Shown here: positions 12,566-23,500 of the stretch, in pieces
Layout of the letters: every line of letters begins with the position of its first letter
Position numbering within the stretch: the stretch's first letter is position 1
DNA from: Steinernema hermaphroditum
Lineage: Eukaryota; Nematoda; Chromadorea; Rhabditida; Steinernematidae
Assembly: GCA_030435675.1 (NCBI GenBank)
Contig: CM059622.1
Span: forward strand, 7,874,001-7,938,000
DNA: 64,000 nucleotides
Direction of reading: 5' to 3'
The notes under the pieces: model-generated
Databases searched by the model: none
The model's input: only the letters and a program-made list of their open reading frames with translations
Told to the model about the DNA's origin: nothing
Translations under genes and position numbers: made by a program

Positions 12566-12571
12566 TTTATT
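12566..12571 (-). terminator. poly(A) signal overlapping the ankyrin-SAM stop codon
   Basis: On the coding strand the end reads CGG TGA ATAAATAG, so AATAAA starts at the last base of the TGA stop. If used, it would leave a 3' UTR of only a few tens of bases. Confidence 0.5.
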
Positions 12572-15170
12572 CACCGGGGAGTACTGTATTGGCTGTACTG
12601 AAAGGCGCGGATTATCTTTAGGAGCTTCTGACGGTGCTCGGCATTGGTGACGTGGATGTTGAGAAGGTCGTCCTCGGTGAGGGAAATGATCGTCTCTTCG
12701 TCGAGCTCCTCCCGCACGAAGACCGCGCGGTACTGGCCGAGATTCGCGTGCTCGAGGCGTCTCCAGATGAGCTCTAGGCAGCACTGAAAGGCCAGGGAGA
12801 GCAGGCCTACCTATAGTGGGGGTGCCGGAGTCAGGGGTGCTCCTGGTTCGGATGTGCGAAGCGGAGATCGATCGGTGGACGGCGGAAGGGACGAGGCCCG
12901 AGGCCGGCGCCAGGGAGCTCTTCGAGGCCGACCTGAAGGCAAGCATGCACACAGAGGGCGGGGGAAGGGCACCTGGTCGGGTAGGCGAAGGAGCTGGCGG
13001 AGTTCTCGGCGGAGAAGTGCCTCAGGGACTGCGAGCTCGGCGAGTTCGGACACTGTAGCTTCCCGGCACGACTCACCATGGGGCTAGGGAGGGATCGCGG
13101 ATTCGTGCCGAGACGCACGCGCCGCGCGCCAAGCGAGCTCGAATGGCCATTGGAGGCCTTGCGGGGGGCGATCCCACGCCGCGCCCTTCGGTCTTTCGCG
13201 TGCTGGTCCTGCAACGACTGTCTACGGACAGGGCGGCATGGGGACTCACGAATTCGAAGGCGAGCTGCTGGGCGACGGAGGCAAAGGAGCCGCTGCTATC
13301 GAGGGAGCGCGAGCCCTCGGAGCTGTGGAGACGATAGCTACCGTAGCTGGAGGCGAGGCGTGCGCTCTGTCGGAGGGGAGAGTCGAGGGATGTGGAGGGG
13401 GTGCCGATGGGGAACTCCTTGAGGAGGAAGCCGTGGGAGTAGCAATACTGAAAGGCACCACTGGAGGCTCCGGAGGCCGACGAACGACTCACGAGGGTGA
13501 GTCTCCGTGCGGCGGCCGTGTAGTCGTCGGGTCGTATCTCACGGATACGGTCGACCTTCTTGTCGCCTTGTAGGAGCTCAGCCGGGAGAACGAAGCGGTC
13601 GGGGCGGGACCAGTCGACGTGGCTCTGGCCCAGCTCGGCCAGGAACTCCTGCTTCCGCGCCAGCGCCGCCTCTGTGGCGTCCGAAGGCGACTCCGCCAGA
13701 CCCAGCTTCCCAGAGACCTTGTTGATCCAGTGCTGAAGACGGCGATCAGCACTGACGCCGACTACGGTAGCCCACCTTCCGCGCGCCGAGACCGAAGTTG
13801 CCGAAGGCACGGTCGAGGGAGGTCGTGCTGGAAGTGAGCTGGGACTGCTTCGAGTGGTGCGCCACAAAGCGCTGGTGGATGAGCTGCAGTACCTCCAGGT
13901 CGAAGCACCCTACAAGACAGGCCGGATTACGGTAGCTGGGAGGGGGTACTAGAGAAGTAGGCGATCTCGAGGGCGTTGAACGCGCCGAACTTCTCCGTCG
14001 TGCGCCGGAAAACGTCCGCCTGGAGGCTGAGCAGGCATTTGGCAACGTCGTTGTGCCTGAAAGCGCGGCGGGACCCTCAGGGAAGGGCGCGGCAGGACCT
14101 ACCCGCAGACGAGGGCATACATGAGGGCCGTCATACCACAGCCGTCCTGCGCATTTATGTCGCAGTTGCTGTTGACTACCAGGAGCCGCACCTAGACGCA
14201 GGGTTACGGTATTCGAAGGGGGACTCACGGCGTCGAGATTCCCGACTACGGCGGCGAAGAAGAGGGCGCCGACGAGGCGCTCCTTGGCGAGCGCAGGCTC
14301 GGTAGCACGATCCCGGAGGGTCTTCTCGAGGAGGTCGTTGCGGCCGTCGAGGACGAGCTTCCGGATGTCGACGGGGTTCTCCTTGAGGGTGCGCAGGCCA
14401 CGGCTGTTGTTCTCGAGGATGTCTTTGAGGCTCAGGCGTTGCCAGCGCTCCACCATGTGGTAGACGCTCTGACCCATGCAAGGGCGCGCCGGGTTGGCGC
14501 CGAGCTCGAGAAGCGTCGAGAAAAGGGCGGAGGAGCAGCGGAGCACGACGCTGAAGGCGAGGGGCGTCAGCTCGCGAAGGCCCTGGTGGCAGAAGTTGGG
14601 GTTAGCGCCACGGCGGACCAGAAGGCCGCAGAGCTTCGGCGAGTGGCGGTAGATGGCCGTCATGAGGGGCGTGGGCGCCAGATGCCGCGCGCAGTCGATG
14701 TCCTGTTGGGTGAGGGTGATCAGCTTCTTGATCACCTCCCCGGAGTTGGAGGCGATGGCGAGGCTCAGGGCCGTGGCGCCCATCGACCTAAAGACCATGC
14801 CTAGCGGGGCCTTAAGCAAGCGCCCAACCTACGTCGTTCGGGTGGGGTTGGCGCCGCGCTGCAGGAGCAGGTCGACGACGGCGGCGTGTCCGTTGCGGCA
14901 GGCGTGCAGGAAGGGTGTGAAGCCGACGATGTTCTCCGATTCGATGCAGGCGCCGCTCTCCAGGAGCAACTCCACGAGCTTCAGATGCCCGCCGGCGGCC
15001 GCCGTCTGCAGCACCGATTCGCAGTCGTCGTTCGCTGAGTCGACGTCGACGCCGGAGCCCAGCAGAGCCTCCACCGCCTCTAGAGAGCCCTGCTCCGCCG
15101 CCCGGAGCAGCTCCATCTTCGGGTGGTCCAGATCGTCGAAGAAGTCGGCGCTCTTCGCCGCATCGCTCAT
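12571..15170 (-). CDS. ankyrin-repeat protein with C-terminal SAM domain
   Basis: Ten exons (15170-14833, 14787-14229, 14191-14103, 14056-13950, 13909-13776, 13732-13493, 13447-13250, 13208-12973, 12932-12811, 12773-12571) encode 741 residues with phase-consistent 37-46 nt introns. The first ~370 residues are ankyrin repeats (for example ESVLQTAAAGGHLKLVELLL and LLQRGANP). A Ser-rich, probably disordered middle follows. The last ~65 residues form a SAM domain (LIWRRLEHANLGQY, then LTEDDLLNIHV and HRQKLLKIIRAF). This layout is that of ANKS-type scaffolds; in vertebrates ANKS3/ANKS6 act at cilia, but I cannot assign orthology. An upstream in-frame ATG (15206) would add 12 residues. The gene is divergent from a ciliary-type kinase at 17162, which makes a ciliary role worth testing. 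Confidence 0.8.
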
Positions 15171-15376
15171 CGTCGCAGAGTCGCCGGAATGCGCCGATCG
15201 AATCAATGCGGCGGCGACGTGACACAGATCGCGAAGACGGGTTCCTCCGATCCCCAGAGGGGAATTGCCCGTTTGTTTGCGGGAACCCGGAAGACGCCAC
15301 TAGGGCGCCGAAGGTCGCGAAAACACGTAAGGGGCGGCGAGAGTACAGTTGGCCGGAGATTCCCGGAGCCGAGTCG

Positions 15377-15636
15377 ACCTCCAGAACCCCTATTCCGTTC
15401 GAAGGGCGGAAAGAGTCGGAAGACAGGGACTGAGTGGTAGAAGCTCGAGAACAAAGGATTCGACAAAACAATCGAGTGAACAAAAAACGAAATTCGTCGA
15501 TTTTCCACGCTTTCTCACAAAAAAGGGAGCTTTCTATTCGAGGACAAGTGAGTCCGTTCCGAAAATATTTCTGCACATAAGTGCTCCTATCTTCCGACTC
15601 CTTCCGCCCTTCGAACGGAATAGGGGTTCTGGAGGT
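15377..15636. repeat. inverted repeat with ~46-bp arms
   Basis: The left arm (15377-15424) contains CCTCCAGAACCCCTATTCCG followed by TTCGAAGGGCGGAA. The right arm (15591-15636) is its reverse complement with very few differences, and about 165 bases lie between. This is the structure of a small MITE or its remnant; I could not define a target-site duplication. Confidence 0.55.
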
Positions 15637-15714
15637 GCTTTTCCTCCGTATCCACCAGTGAAAAATGTGGCAAAAGACGGTAATTGTGACCTCGGGGCCC
15701 TTTTTAAATGACGA

Positions 15715-15795
15715 TGCACTTTCCAGACTGTCTGAATATTATTCTTTTATCACAAATAAAAGTAAAGTAGTCTTTGAGACAGTCTGAAAAGTGCA
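15715..15795 (+). repeat. 81-nt hairpin
   Basis: TGCACTTTCCAGACTGTCT pairs with AGACAGTCTGAAAAGTGCA at the other end (18 of 19 positions). An inner stem CTTTTAT/ATAAAAG closes around CACAA, with an internal loop between the stems. Size and shape are compatible with a microRNA precursor, a short MITE or a transcription stop; sequence alone cannot choose. Confidence 0.4.
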
Positions 15796-16916
15796 ACTTC
15801 GATCCATCGGCCAAATAGACAGACTTGAAGACATGAGACAGAAGTTGAGCGGTTGGACTTTTTCGCACAGCATCTGTAAGAATTCTTATGAGGTCGCGCT
15901 CTCTCTGGGCAGCTTTTATGTACTCAGCTTTCTTGGGACATGGCAAAAGGTGTGCTTAGGGATGGAACGTCATCTCAGATGGCTTCAGTGGACCCCCATC
16001 GAATACGGAAAGGGTACTTTTGAGGCACTTTGTCCATCTCTTTTGACCTCTAGAGGACTGCGAAATTTCATATATCAATGCTATACACAGTTAATACGAT
16101 AGGATTGTTCTTGAATGTGTTCTTTAAAGGAAAGTGGCGCATGTATTGGCGAGCATGGTCCGTGTTTAGCGCATTGTGTAGAAAAGGTCTTTGGTTCAGG
16201 GGTGTCACACTTTGCGACGATCCCCGTGAATTAAAGATGAGTGTTGGGAATCTCAAGTGGCTATGCAGCGAGTGGTGAGGGGATAGGATGGTCCTTTTTG
16301 CCTCCCTCTCTCAGGAAGAAGCTGCCCGATCCTGCTCACGTGGGAGAAGTCTTGTTTTCTTCTTCGGGCAGAATGCAATTAGGCGCCTTGGAGCGTTTCC
16401 TTTATTGCTGCTCACGCCTTCCGTCCCACTTACTTTATTTGTGCTCTTCGATGCCCGGAATCCTCCCGAAGCAGTCGATTGATGGAGTGATCCACGAGAT
16501 TGCCGGCGGGAGGGCCATTATGCCTGCGCTGTGGACAGAAATGTTCCCCATCGTTTCCTGGATCGCCTTCGGAAGTGACGTGCTTCCCTCTGGAAGGTCG
16601 AGGCGACCGAGTTCCCGAGAAATTCTCCTGCCTCAGATCTAATTAGCCTCCATTGATCGGATTGGACGGCCTTTTGAAATGCGCGATTGTCTGTGCCACT
16701 CTGGGCATCTTCGGTCGCCATGGGCACGCTTCGCCCCCTCCAGGGGCCTCGAGGACCGAATTAAGGGTCCAAAGCCGGCGGAGGATCATTACTCCAGGTT
16801 CCCACGTGTGTTCGCGCGTATCTCGCCATTTTCACCGATAAACGACGAAAAAAACAAATTTTCCGACGATGGCGACCCCGGCGGCGCGGCGTGGCTCTCC
16901 GGACGGACGAGGACTA

Positions 16917-16930
16917 GTCGCCATGACAAC
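16917..16930 (+). promoter_or_regulatory. X-box (RFX/DAF-19 binding site) upstream of the ciliary kinase
   Basis: GTCGCCATGACAAC matches all fixed and degenerate positions of the nematode X-box consensus RYYNYYATRRNRAC. It lies 232 bases before the kinase start codon. A weaker 13/14 match (GTCGCCATGGGCAC) is at 16714-16727. RFX factors activate ciliary genes through such sites, which fits the identity of the downstream gene. Confidence 0.6.
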
Positions 16931-17161
16931 GGATTCGGCGCCGTCGTCCAGCGCGATGTCCCCGGGAAGGAGAAACACTCAAAAATGGACGCGCGACCGC
17001 CGCGCGCAGACCTGGCCCCTAATTTGCATATTTCTGCCTCAGGCGGACGCACTCCTTCGGCTCCGATTGATCGTGGCGCGTGGCGCGTTCCCTCCGCACC
17101 TCTGACCGACCGCGTCTTCCAGAATCCGCGCTTCTCTGCGTCCGAATGGCGTGATCGCGGG

Positions 17162-20080
17162 ATGACGTCGAGTGCCGCTGGCAACAACGGCGGCGGTGGC
17201 CAGAAGCTCGCCGAGCGCTACAAGATCACGAAGCGCGTCGGCGACGGCACCTTCGGCGAGGTCTCCGTCGCCAAAAAGGTCGACACAGGCGACCTGGTCG
17301 CCATCAAGAGGTAGGCGCGCCGATCGGGGTCAGAGATGGGCAACGGCTGAGCCGTATATCCGTATCAACTGGTTGGCCAGCCGACTCACAAGGGAACCAC
17401 TCCAAGTGCCCCGCGAGTTAGGAACTGAGATGTGGCGCGCCTTGTAGACGGTCTTCTAACTAAGCAAACGCACATAGTCTCGCCGGCCCTAAATCACTCG
17501 GGCTACCCTAAAGATGGTGACGAAGTTGCAAAAATTCAGCCCCCAGGTACTAGTGGCAGTGAACCGCACTAGAGAAAGACGTCTATGTGGTAAAGTGGGA
17601 AGACTGCAGGTTACGAAACTTTTGCTCGCAGGTTCGATGCCTGGGGCAGAGTTAGTTTTTTATTTTGTTTCTCTTCTTGTTCTGAGTGTAAATTTTACGT
17701 TACCTTACCTTACCTATTCTAAAATGTATTATTGTTGAGGTGCAAAGGTGATAGCGGCAAAACATGGAGAGTCTTCACGTACTAGATGTCCTGATTACGC
17801 TCTAAAAATATTAGCTGCTGTCGGCTACATTATGGCTAAAACTGGCCTGAAGATGACGACCTTTATGTAAAAAGGTATATAAGGGGACGATAAATCTGTG
17901 TAATCGACAGCGGCTAATATTTTGCGAAAGCAATCAAGACATCTAGTGCATGAGGTCACCATGTCCTATTTTTGTTTAGCCGCTTTCTGTATCAGTGTAA
18001 ATTTCAGTGTTGCCAGTTGGTCATTTGTCACATTTGCACCTCAACAATAATCCGTTTTAAGATAGGTAAAAGTAAGGTAACATAAAATTTACACTCAGAA
18101 CAAGAAGAGAGACAAAATAAAAAACTAACTCTGCCCCAGGCATCGAACCTGCGAGCAAAAGTTTCATAACCTGCAGTCTTGCCACTTGACTATGTGCGTT
18201 TGCTTAGTTAGAATACCGTCTACAAGGCGCGCCACATTTCAGTTCCCGCCTGGGGTATACAGTGCTGGACAAAAGTAGTATATGCCGGCAGTCGATCGGC
18301 TCTTTCGGCTGAGTCGGCTGGCCAACCGGTTGGAACGGTTGACGGATTGGATCGGATCGGATCGGATCGGATCGGATCGGATCGGATCGGATCGGATCGG
18401 ATCGGATCGGATCGGTTGAGCCGATCCGTGAGCCGTTGAACGGCTGACGGATCGGATTGGATCGGCTGAGCCGTCAACCGGTTGACGGCTGACGGATCGG
18501 TTGAACGGCTAGCCGATCCGTATCTGCCCATCTCTGGTCGGGGTACGGTATCGCGTTCTGCAGGATGAAGAAGAAGTTCTACAGCTGGGATGAGGCGATG
18601 GCTCTACGGGAAGTGAAGTCGCTGAAGAAGCTGAACCACCCGAACATCATCAAGCTGCGCGAGGTGATCCGCGAGAACGACACGCTCTACTTCGTCTTCG
18701 AGCTCATGCAGGAGAACCTCTATGAGCTAATGAAGGATCGCGACCGATACTTCCCCGAGAACGTCGTCCGCAACATCATCTACCAGATCCTCCAGGGCCT
18801 CTCCTTCATGCACAAGAACGGCTTCTTCCACAGGTACCCCCCGATACCGAGCTCTTCATGCCCCTTCTAGGGACATGAAGCCCGAGAACATCATGTGCAA
18901 CGGTACGGAGCTCGTCAAGATCGCCGACTTCGGGCTGGCACGCGAGATCCGCTCGAGACCACCGTACACAGACTACGTCTCGACGCGCTGGTACCGCGCG
19001 CCCGAGATTCTGCTCCGCTCCACCGCCTACAGTTCGCCAATCGACATCTGGGCGCTCGGCTGCATCATGGCTGAGCTGTACATGCTGCGCCCGCTCTTCC
19101 CTGGCACCTCGGAGCTTGACCAGCTCTTCAAAATCGTCACCATCCTCGGCACCCCCACCAAGGAGGAGTGGTCCGAAGGCTACACCCTCGCCTCGGCGAT
19201 GAACTTCCGTTTCCAGCAATGTCCGTCCATGCAGATGGAGACCATCGTCAACACGATTAGCCGCGACGGCATGAAGCTCATGATGGACATGATAACGTGG
19301 AATCCCGAGAAGAGGCCCACTGCCGCCAGCGTGAGTCCACAAAGACGTCTAGGGTTACAGTAGACTGCTTCAGTCGCTGAAATACAAGTACTTCCAAGTG
19401 GGTCAGAAATTAGGCGCGCCGGTGATGAGCCAGCCGGCAAGCAGTGCCTACCGAAAGACGACGGCGGAGTCGACACAGAGCGACTCGAAGATCGTCATTT
19501 CGAAGAACAAGGTGAAGCCCGCAGGCGACGTTGTGCCGCCAGCCGCCGAGGTGTCGGAGCGCGCCATCAACCGGAACCTCTCCCTCTCCAAGACGCTCCT
19601 CCTCGAGTCCACAAACAAGTGAGTCTCTTCTCGGACCTAGACGTCTAGTCTACGTTTCAGGCTGCGGAAGGGCTCCGGGAAGACGGGCGCCGTGGAGAAG
19701 AACCTACGCACCATAAGCGGGCTCAACAACCCGATCGGCGGGACGAAGAAGCTGCAGGCGAAGGACATCTATTTGTCCAAGTCGCGCTACGTGCCCGGCG
19801 TGGTGACGCAGGAGAGCGGCACCAACAACAAGAAGCCGGCGAACACAACCCCGCAGCGCTCGGCGCTCCAGGCGCGTTTCGAATACGCCTACGGTACACG
19901 GCCGCCCGGATGACTTACCATGGCGTCTTCAGGTTACGTGCCTTCGTTCGGCGGTCCCAAACAGCACAACAACGCGAACTCGCCGCAGAAAGCGTCGACG
20001 GGCCGTATTAACTGGGCGGCCAAGTGAGTTCCCACGGCGCTCGTCTCCTTGACACCCCCTTTAGGTACATCCGCAACTGA
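17162..20080 (+). CDS. dyf-5: MAK/ICK-type ciliary serine/threonine kinase
   Basis: Seven exons (17162-17310, 18564-18833, 18871-19330, 19374-19618, 19661-19893, 19933-20023, 20065-20080) encode 487 residues. The kinase domain has the lysine of [21 protein letters not shown] and the TDY activation loop ([16 protein letters not shown]) diagnostic of the MAK/ICK/MOK group. RMKKKFYSW after the lysine and [10 protein letters not shown] at the domain end are MAK/ICK signatures. The tail is basic and Ser-rich and ends [12 protein letters not shown], resembling the end of MAK. These kinases control cilium length and intraflagellar transport; the C. elegans member is dyf-5. Intron 1 is 1253 nt because of a transposon-like insertion, while the other introns are 37-43 nt. 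The start chosen is the ATG just before the conserved domain; the frame stays open upstream, so a longer N-terminus is possible. Confidence 0.92.
17331..18536. mobile_element. non-autonomous hAT-like foldback element inside kinase intron 1
   Basis: The element begins CAGAGATGGGCA and ends TGCCCATCTCTG, a terminal inverted repeat typical of hAT transposons. It is flanked by 8-bp direct repeats differing at one base (ATCGGGGT at 17323-17330, GTCGGGGT at 18537-18544). Nearly the whole 1.2 kb folds back: arms sharing GATGTGGCGCGCCTTGTAGA and other blocks lie at about 17420-17850 and 17850-18245. Each arm carries a tRNA-like module with box B GGTTCGATGCC (17631-17641; reverse complement at 18139-18149). 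No transposase frame is present. Confidence 0.8.
18351..18415. repeat. (ATCGG)n pentanucleotide tandem repeat
   Basis: Thirteen perfect tandem copies of ATCGG lie in the subterminal part of the hAT-like element. They are surrounded by imperfect variants such as GACGGATCGG and AACGGCTGAC that continue to about 18525. Confidence 0.9.
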
Positions 20081-20594
20081 AGCCGCTCCTGCTCAACTGA
20101 CCGAACAAATCCCACTGTGATGCCTTCGTTAGTTTCTCCCCCACCCTAGTTTCTGCTGACATCCGGGCACACCCTGGAACAGCGTTACATAAACGTTTTA
20201 ATCTGAAAATAGAAAACATACGATCACTAACCACGGATATGGGCAGCACAGTCAAAAGGATAGAAAAGTTCATCGGACTTGGAGTCAAAGAATGCAAACG
20301 GCACGAGTATGACACGTTTTGGAGGAGCCAAATAACTTTGGAAAGAAGAGGGGCCGACGAATAACCAGGACACTTTCGTAAACTGAAGTACAACACCAAA
20401 AGAGTTTCACATGAGATGACAAACAAAACGACGAAAATTCTACCCGTAATCCTGAGAAATTCAATCGTCCTGTACAGTGGATAAATAGTGAGAGAGTGGT
20501 ACTCGAAAGTGCGTAGAGGAACATATTGTTAAGGCATTCCTAATGAGTTAGAGTTCTCCACTTACAGACAAAACAACAATATGAAATGGACCGC
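20081..20594. other. convergent intergenic region between the kinase and PPP4R1
   Basis: About 0.5 kb where two genes end toward each other. No open frame with coding character and no clear AATAAA were found on either strand. Presumed 3' UTRs. Confidence 0.5.
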
Positions 20595-23500
20595 TTACTG
20601 CGATCTTGAGCCGTCACCGATGATCATCACTGTTGTTTGGACGTTTCCGTTACACAGTTCACCACTGGATCTTCTCAGATGTTCGAACTGGTTCATCTCC
20701 AACTCTCGTAGATTCGGACCTTTCGCGGACAGCTCGTTGTCTTCGGAGATGCCAAGAGCTCTGCAGGCCGCAATTCGGACACTGGCCTCTTCGTTTTCTG
20801 ATCGGATGGTCTTCACGCGATCCAGAAACTCAGCCGAACGACGTTCGTCCGTGAACCACGCATTCTCCTTGTCCTTATCGTGAGCGTCGACCGCGCCTCG
20901 TCCTCTGTCGAGAGCTTCGCAGAACTTCAAACGAATGTTGGCAACATCTGCAACGGAACGTCGTAGTAAGAACTCAATGCGCGTTTACTTACGATCGCCA
21001 GCGAGCTTCAAGAACACATCGCCGAAAAAGAAGCTGAACTGTTCATCGCTCATTACGTTTGTTTTCAAGATCTTCTCGCAGCACATCGCAAAAGTTTGCC
21101 GACGGCGCCAGCTCTGTGAGTTCCCGAACCCGCGCAGCAAGTCTTCACACAGTACGTTACTTAAGGGCATGTCGCTCCTATCACGCTTATCGTTGATGTC
21201 CATCACTTTCCATTCGGACTGGACAAAACGCGCGAGGATCTCAATGATCAAGTCGAGAGCTACGTCACGCACACTCGCCACTTGATCGGTGCAAAGTGTG
21301 AGCGCGATGCCGCAAAGATATTTGTTGAGCAAATCAAGACTGAAGAGATCACAAAGCTTGGCACACTGCCTAAAATGGGCGTTTGAAATCTCGACCCCTT
21401 CAAAGTTGCCTTCTTACGCGATAAACTCGTATCTGAATCTCCAATTCCTTTCTTGTTGTGAGCTTAAGAAGCAGTTGATCTCGACGAGTATCCTAGTTCT
21501 GACAGGAGCGGACAAGTGGCGCAGGAAGTCGTAGAGATGCATCACGAGTAGCGACTTCACTTCCTCTCCTGATTTTATCATTTCGTTGAAGACAGGTACC
21601 AAATCCAAATCACTGACATCAGGACCTAAAATGGCCGCCAATTCATGAAGAATTGATGCGAGGGCAGGCTCGATTCTACTCTAAAGTTAGGAAAAAGCGC
21701 CATAAGAAATGCAAAGCAGCGAACTTACATCACGACATAAATAGAGGAATGTGCCTTTCAAGAGTGGCCAATTATCCCGACCAAGGGTAAACGCTACCGC
21801 AGGTAGGTTCTGCGCGAAATGGAGCGCAGCTTCGACGTAGATGTCACTATAACTTCCGATCTTGTGAACACTCAAAAACGAGTCCAATAATTCTTGGGGT
21901 ATCACCGCCTGAAATTAAGCATTTTTTACGTTATCTGAGGTGGTTTTTACTTGGTCAGTGTTAAGAATGAAGTCAACGTCCGCTTCTGTCAAAAGCTCGC
22001 GAAAATGGTCGATTCTCTCAAGCAGCATTCTTCGTCGCCCCTCTTCGTCCAGCTCTTTGTGAGATTCCGATGACATCGACCCGTAGCTTTCGTTGTGCGA
22101 GGTTCCCAAGGCTCCCGACTTATCGAAATTCGACGAATAATTCTCGGAATCATGGTGGAACGACACAAACGTCGTGTTCATATCTCCACCTTCATCGAGG
22201 GATTCATCACTGTCATTAAACACAGGTAGTGAGTCATCGCTCTGGTCGTGTTCCGCCGCTGCTTCTTCTTCGCCTATTTCTCTTTGTAACGCTATGTCAC
22301 CAGCCGCCGCGTTTGGAATAGCTTTGGAGGTGGAAACATTGACATCATAGCTCATCAGATCTTCATCGGAGATGCCAAATGGATTCTTTGCGCCCCAGTA
22401 GGTTGAGTCGTCATAAGTCTCATCTTCTTTCTCCATTTCATCCACCTCAACGGTATGTGAAGGATCTATAGGAGATGGCTCGTTTGCGGATTCGCCCATA
22501 ATCGGACTTTCGCAACGAGGTATGTCCACCGGCTTCTCCGCCTCTCTGTCAGTTTCAAATTCTCCGTCGTCGTATGCGTAATCTTCTTCTTCATTGACAG
22601 CGATTTTGAAAGTGGACAAATCTGTGGAAATCGGGATATCCTTCCTAAAACAAAGGAAATACAACTAATATCCATTAAAAAAATAACCTACAACTCTAAG
22701 GTTGATTTCACCACCTTCAAATTCTCGTTGTCACACAGTCTTTGTTCAAAATCATCGGAGCTTAAATTGCAAAAGTCGTTTAAGATTGGAGATCAAGAAC
22801 AGCATTACCCAGAGAACTGATCGTCCTTCCCCAAAGGCACGGCGGTACCAAACCATTCGCGATAATAATTGTCAACTTCGCGCGACGACGGCCAATGGAA
22901 CTCCTCGGGGATATTGGCATAACGGTCCTGGTCTTCTTCGGAAGAGCAAACGGACGACGATGAACACGAGGATTCCGATGAACAACTTGTTAGGTCTTTG
23001 TTCTCACGCTTTTGTTGTGAATGACTCGATTCTGAAGTGTTTTAGGATGCAACCATAACTCTCCTTCGCCACATACTTATAGATCCGCTATCATCTGATC
23101 CGCTGAAATCGGACTGTGTCCTGCAATTCCCGCCGGCAAACGTGAAGATAAAAGAGCCAAGTCTTTCCGAAGCTGCCCGCGAAACCCACGACGAGTGGTC
23201 GTCAAGCAGCCGTTGGAACCGCGGTGCCAGAAACGAGCGGCGAATTTTCATGGAGACGTTTCGCGCCACGTCCACAAAAATTTCACAGCAGGCTTTCCGA
23301 ATGACCCACTCATTATCATGAAGGCCAACAATGAGGTGAGGAACAACGCACTAAATGGTTGTCATTGTGATCCTCCTTCCCCACAGTCAAACCCTTACTC
23401 TTTCTGTGAAAAATTCACCAAACAATTCTGCAAAAACTCCTAACGCTCCATAGCAGTGCTAAATATATAAGGTAAACCGCCTTCTGTTGAAAGCAGCTCC

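Larger units (their letters stand above)
10038..12570. other. intergenic region upstream of CAD
   Basis: About 2.5 kb between the CAD start and the end of the ankyrin-SAM gene, both on the minus strand, so it includes the CAD promoter. Apart from two diverged tRNA-derived repeats (11139-11268 and 11711-11838) I see only short overlapping open frames without splice or family support. TTCACCGGG occurs three times near the right end (about 12434, 12521 and 12570), the last across the ankyrin-SAM stop codon. Confidence 0.5.
15171..17161. other. divergent intergenic region between ankyrin-SAM gene and ciliary kinase
   Basis: About 2 kb that should contain both promoters. It holds a 46-bp inverted repeat (15377-15636), an 81-nt hairpin (15715-15795), an X-box at 16917-16930 and an AT-richer central part. 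A minus-strand frame near 15800-15950 reads like a short coding remnant (KKAEYIKAAQRERDLIRIL) but stops at both sides and runs into the hairpin. A 133-codon plus-strand frame at 16241-16642 has no recognisable family. Confidence 0.45.

Noticed and set aside
12826..13064. 24- to 27-nt mini-introns in the ankyrin-SAM gene
   Set aside because: Tempting GT...AG pairs of 24 and 27 nt are shorter than any other intron here; using the next acceptor gives 37 nt and restores the SAM-domain frame.
15704..15946. 80-codon minus-strand frame with helical KKAEYIKAAQRERDLIRIL segment
   Set aside because: Begins after an in-frame stop, has no ATG, and its end is the hairpin sequence. Possibly a gene fragment but not callable.
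16241..16642. 133-codon plus-strand frame upstream of the kinase
   Set aside because: No recognisable domain, no supported splice partner, and it ends 520 bases before the kinase start. Left unannotated.
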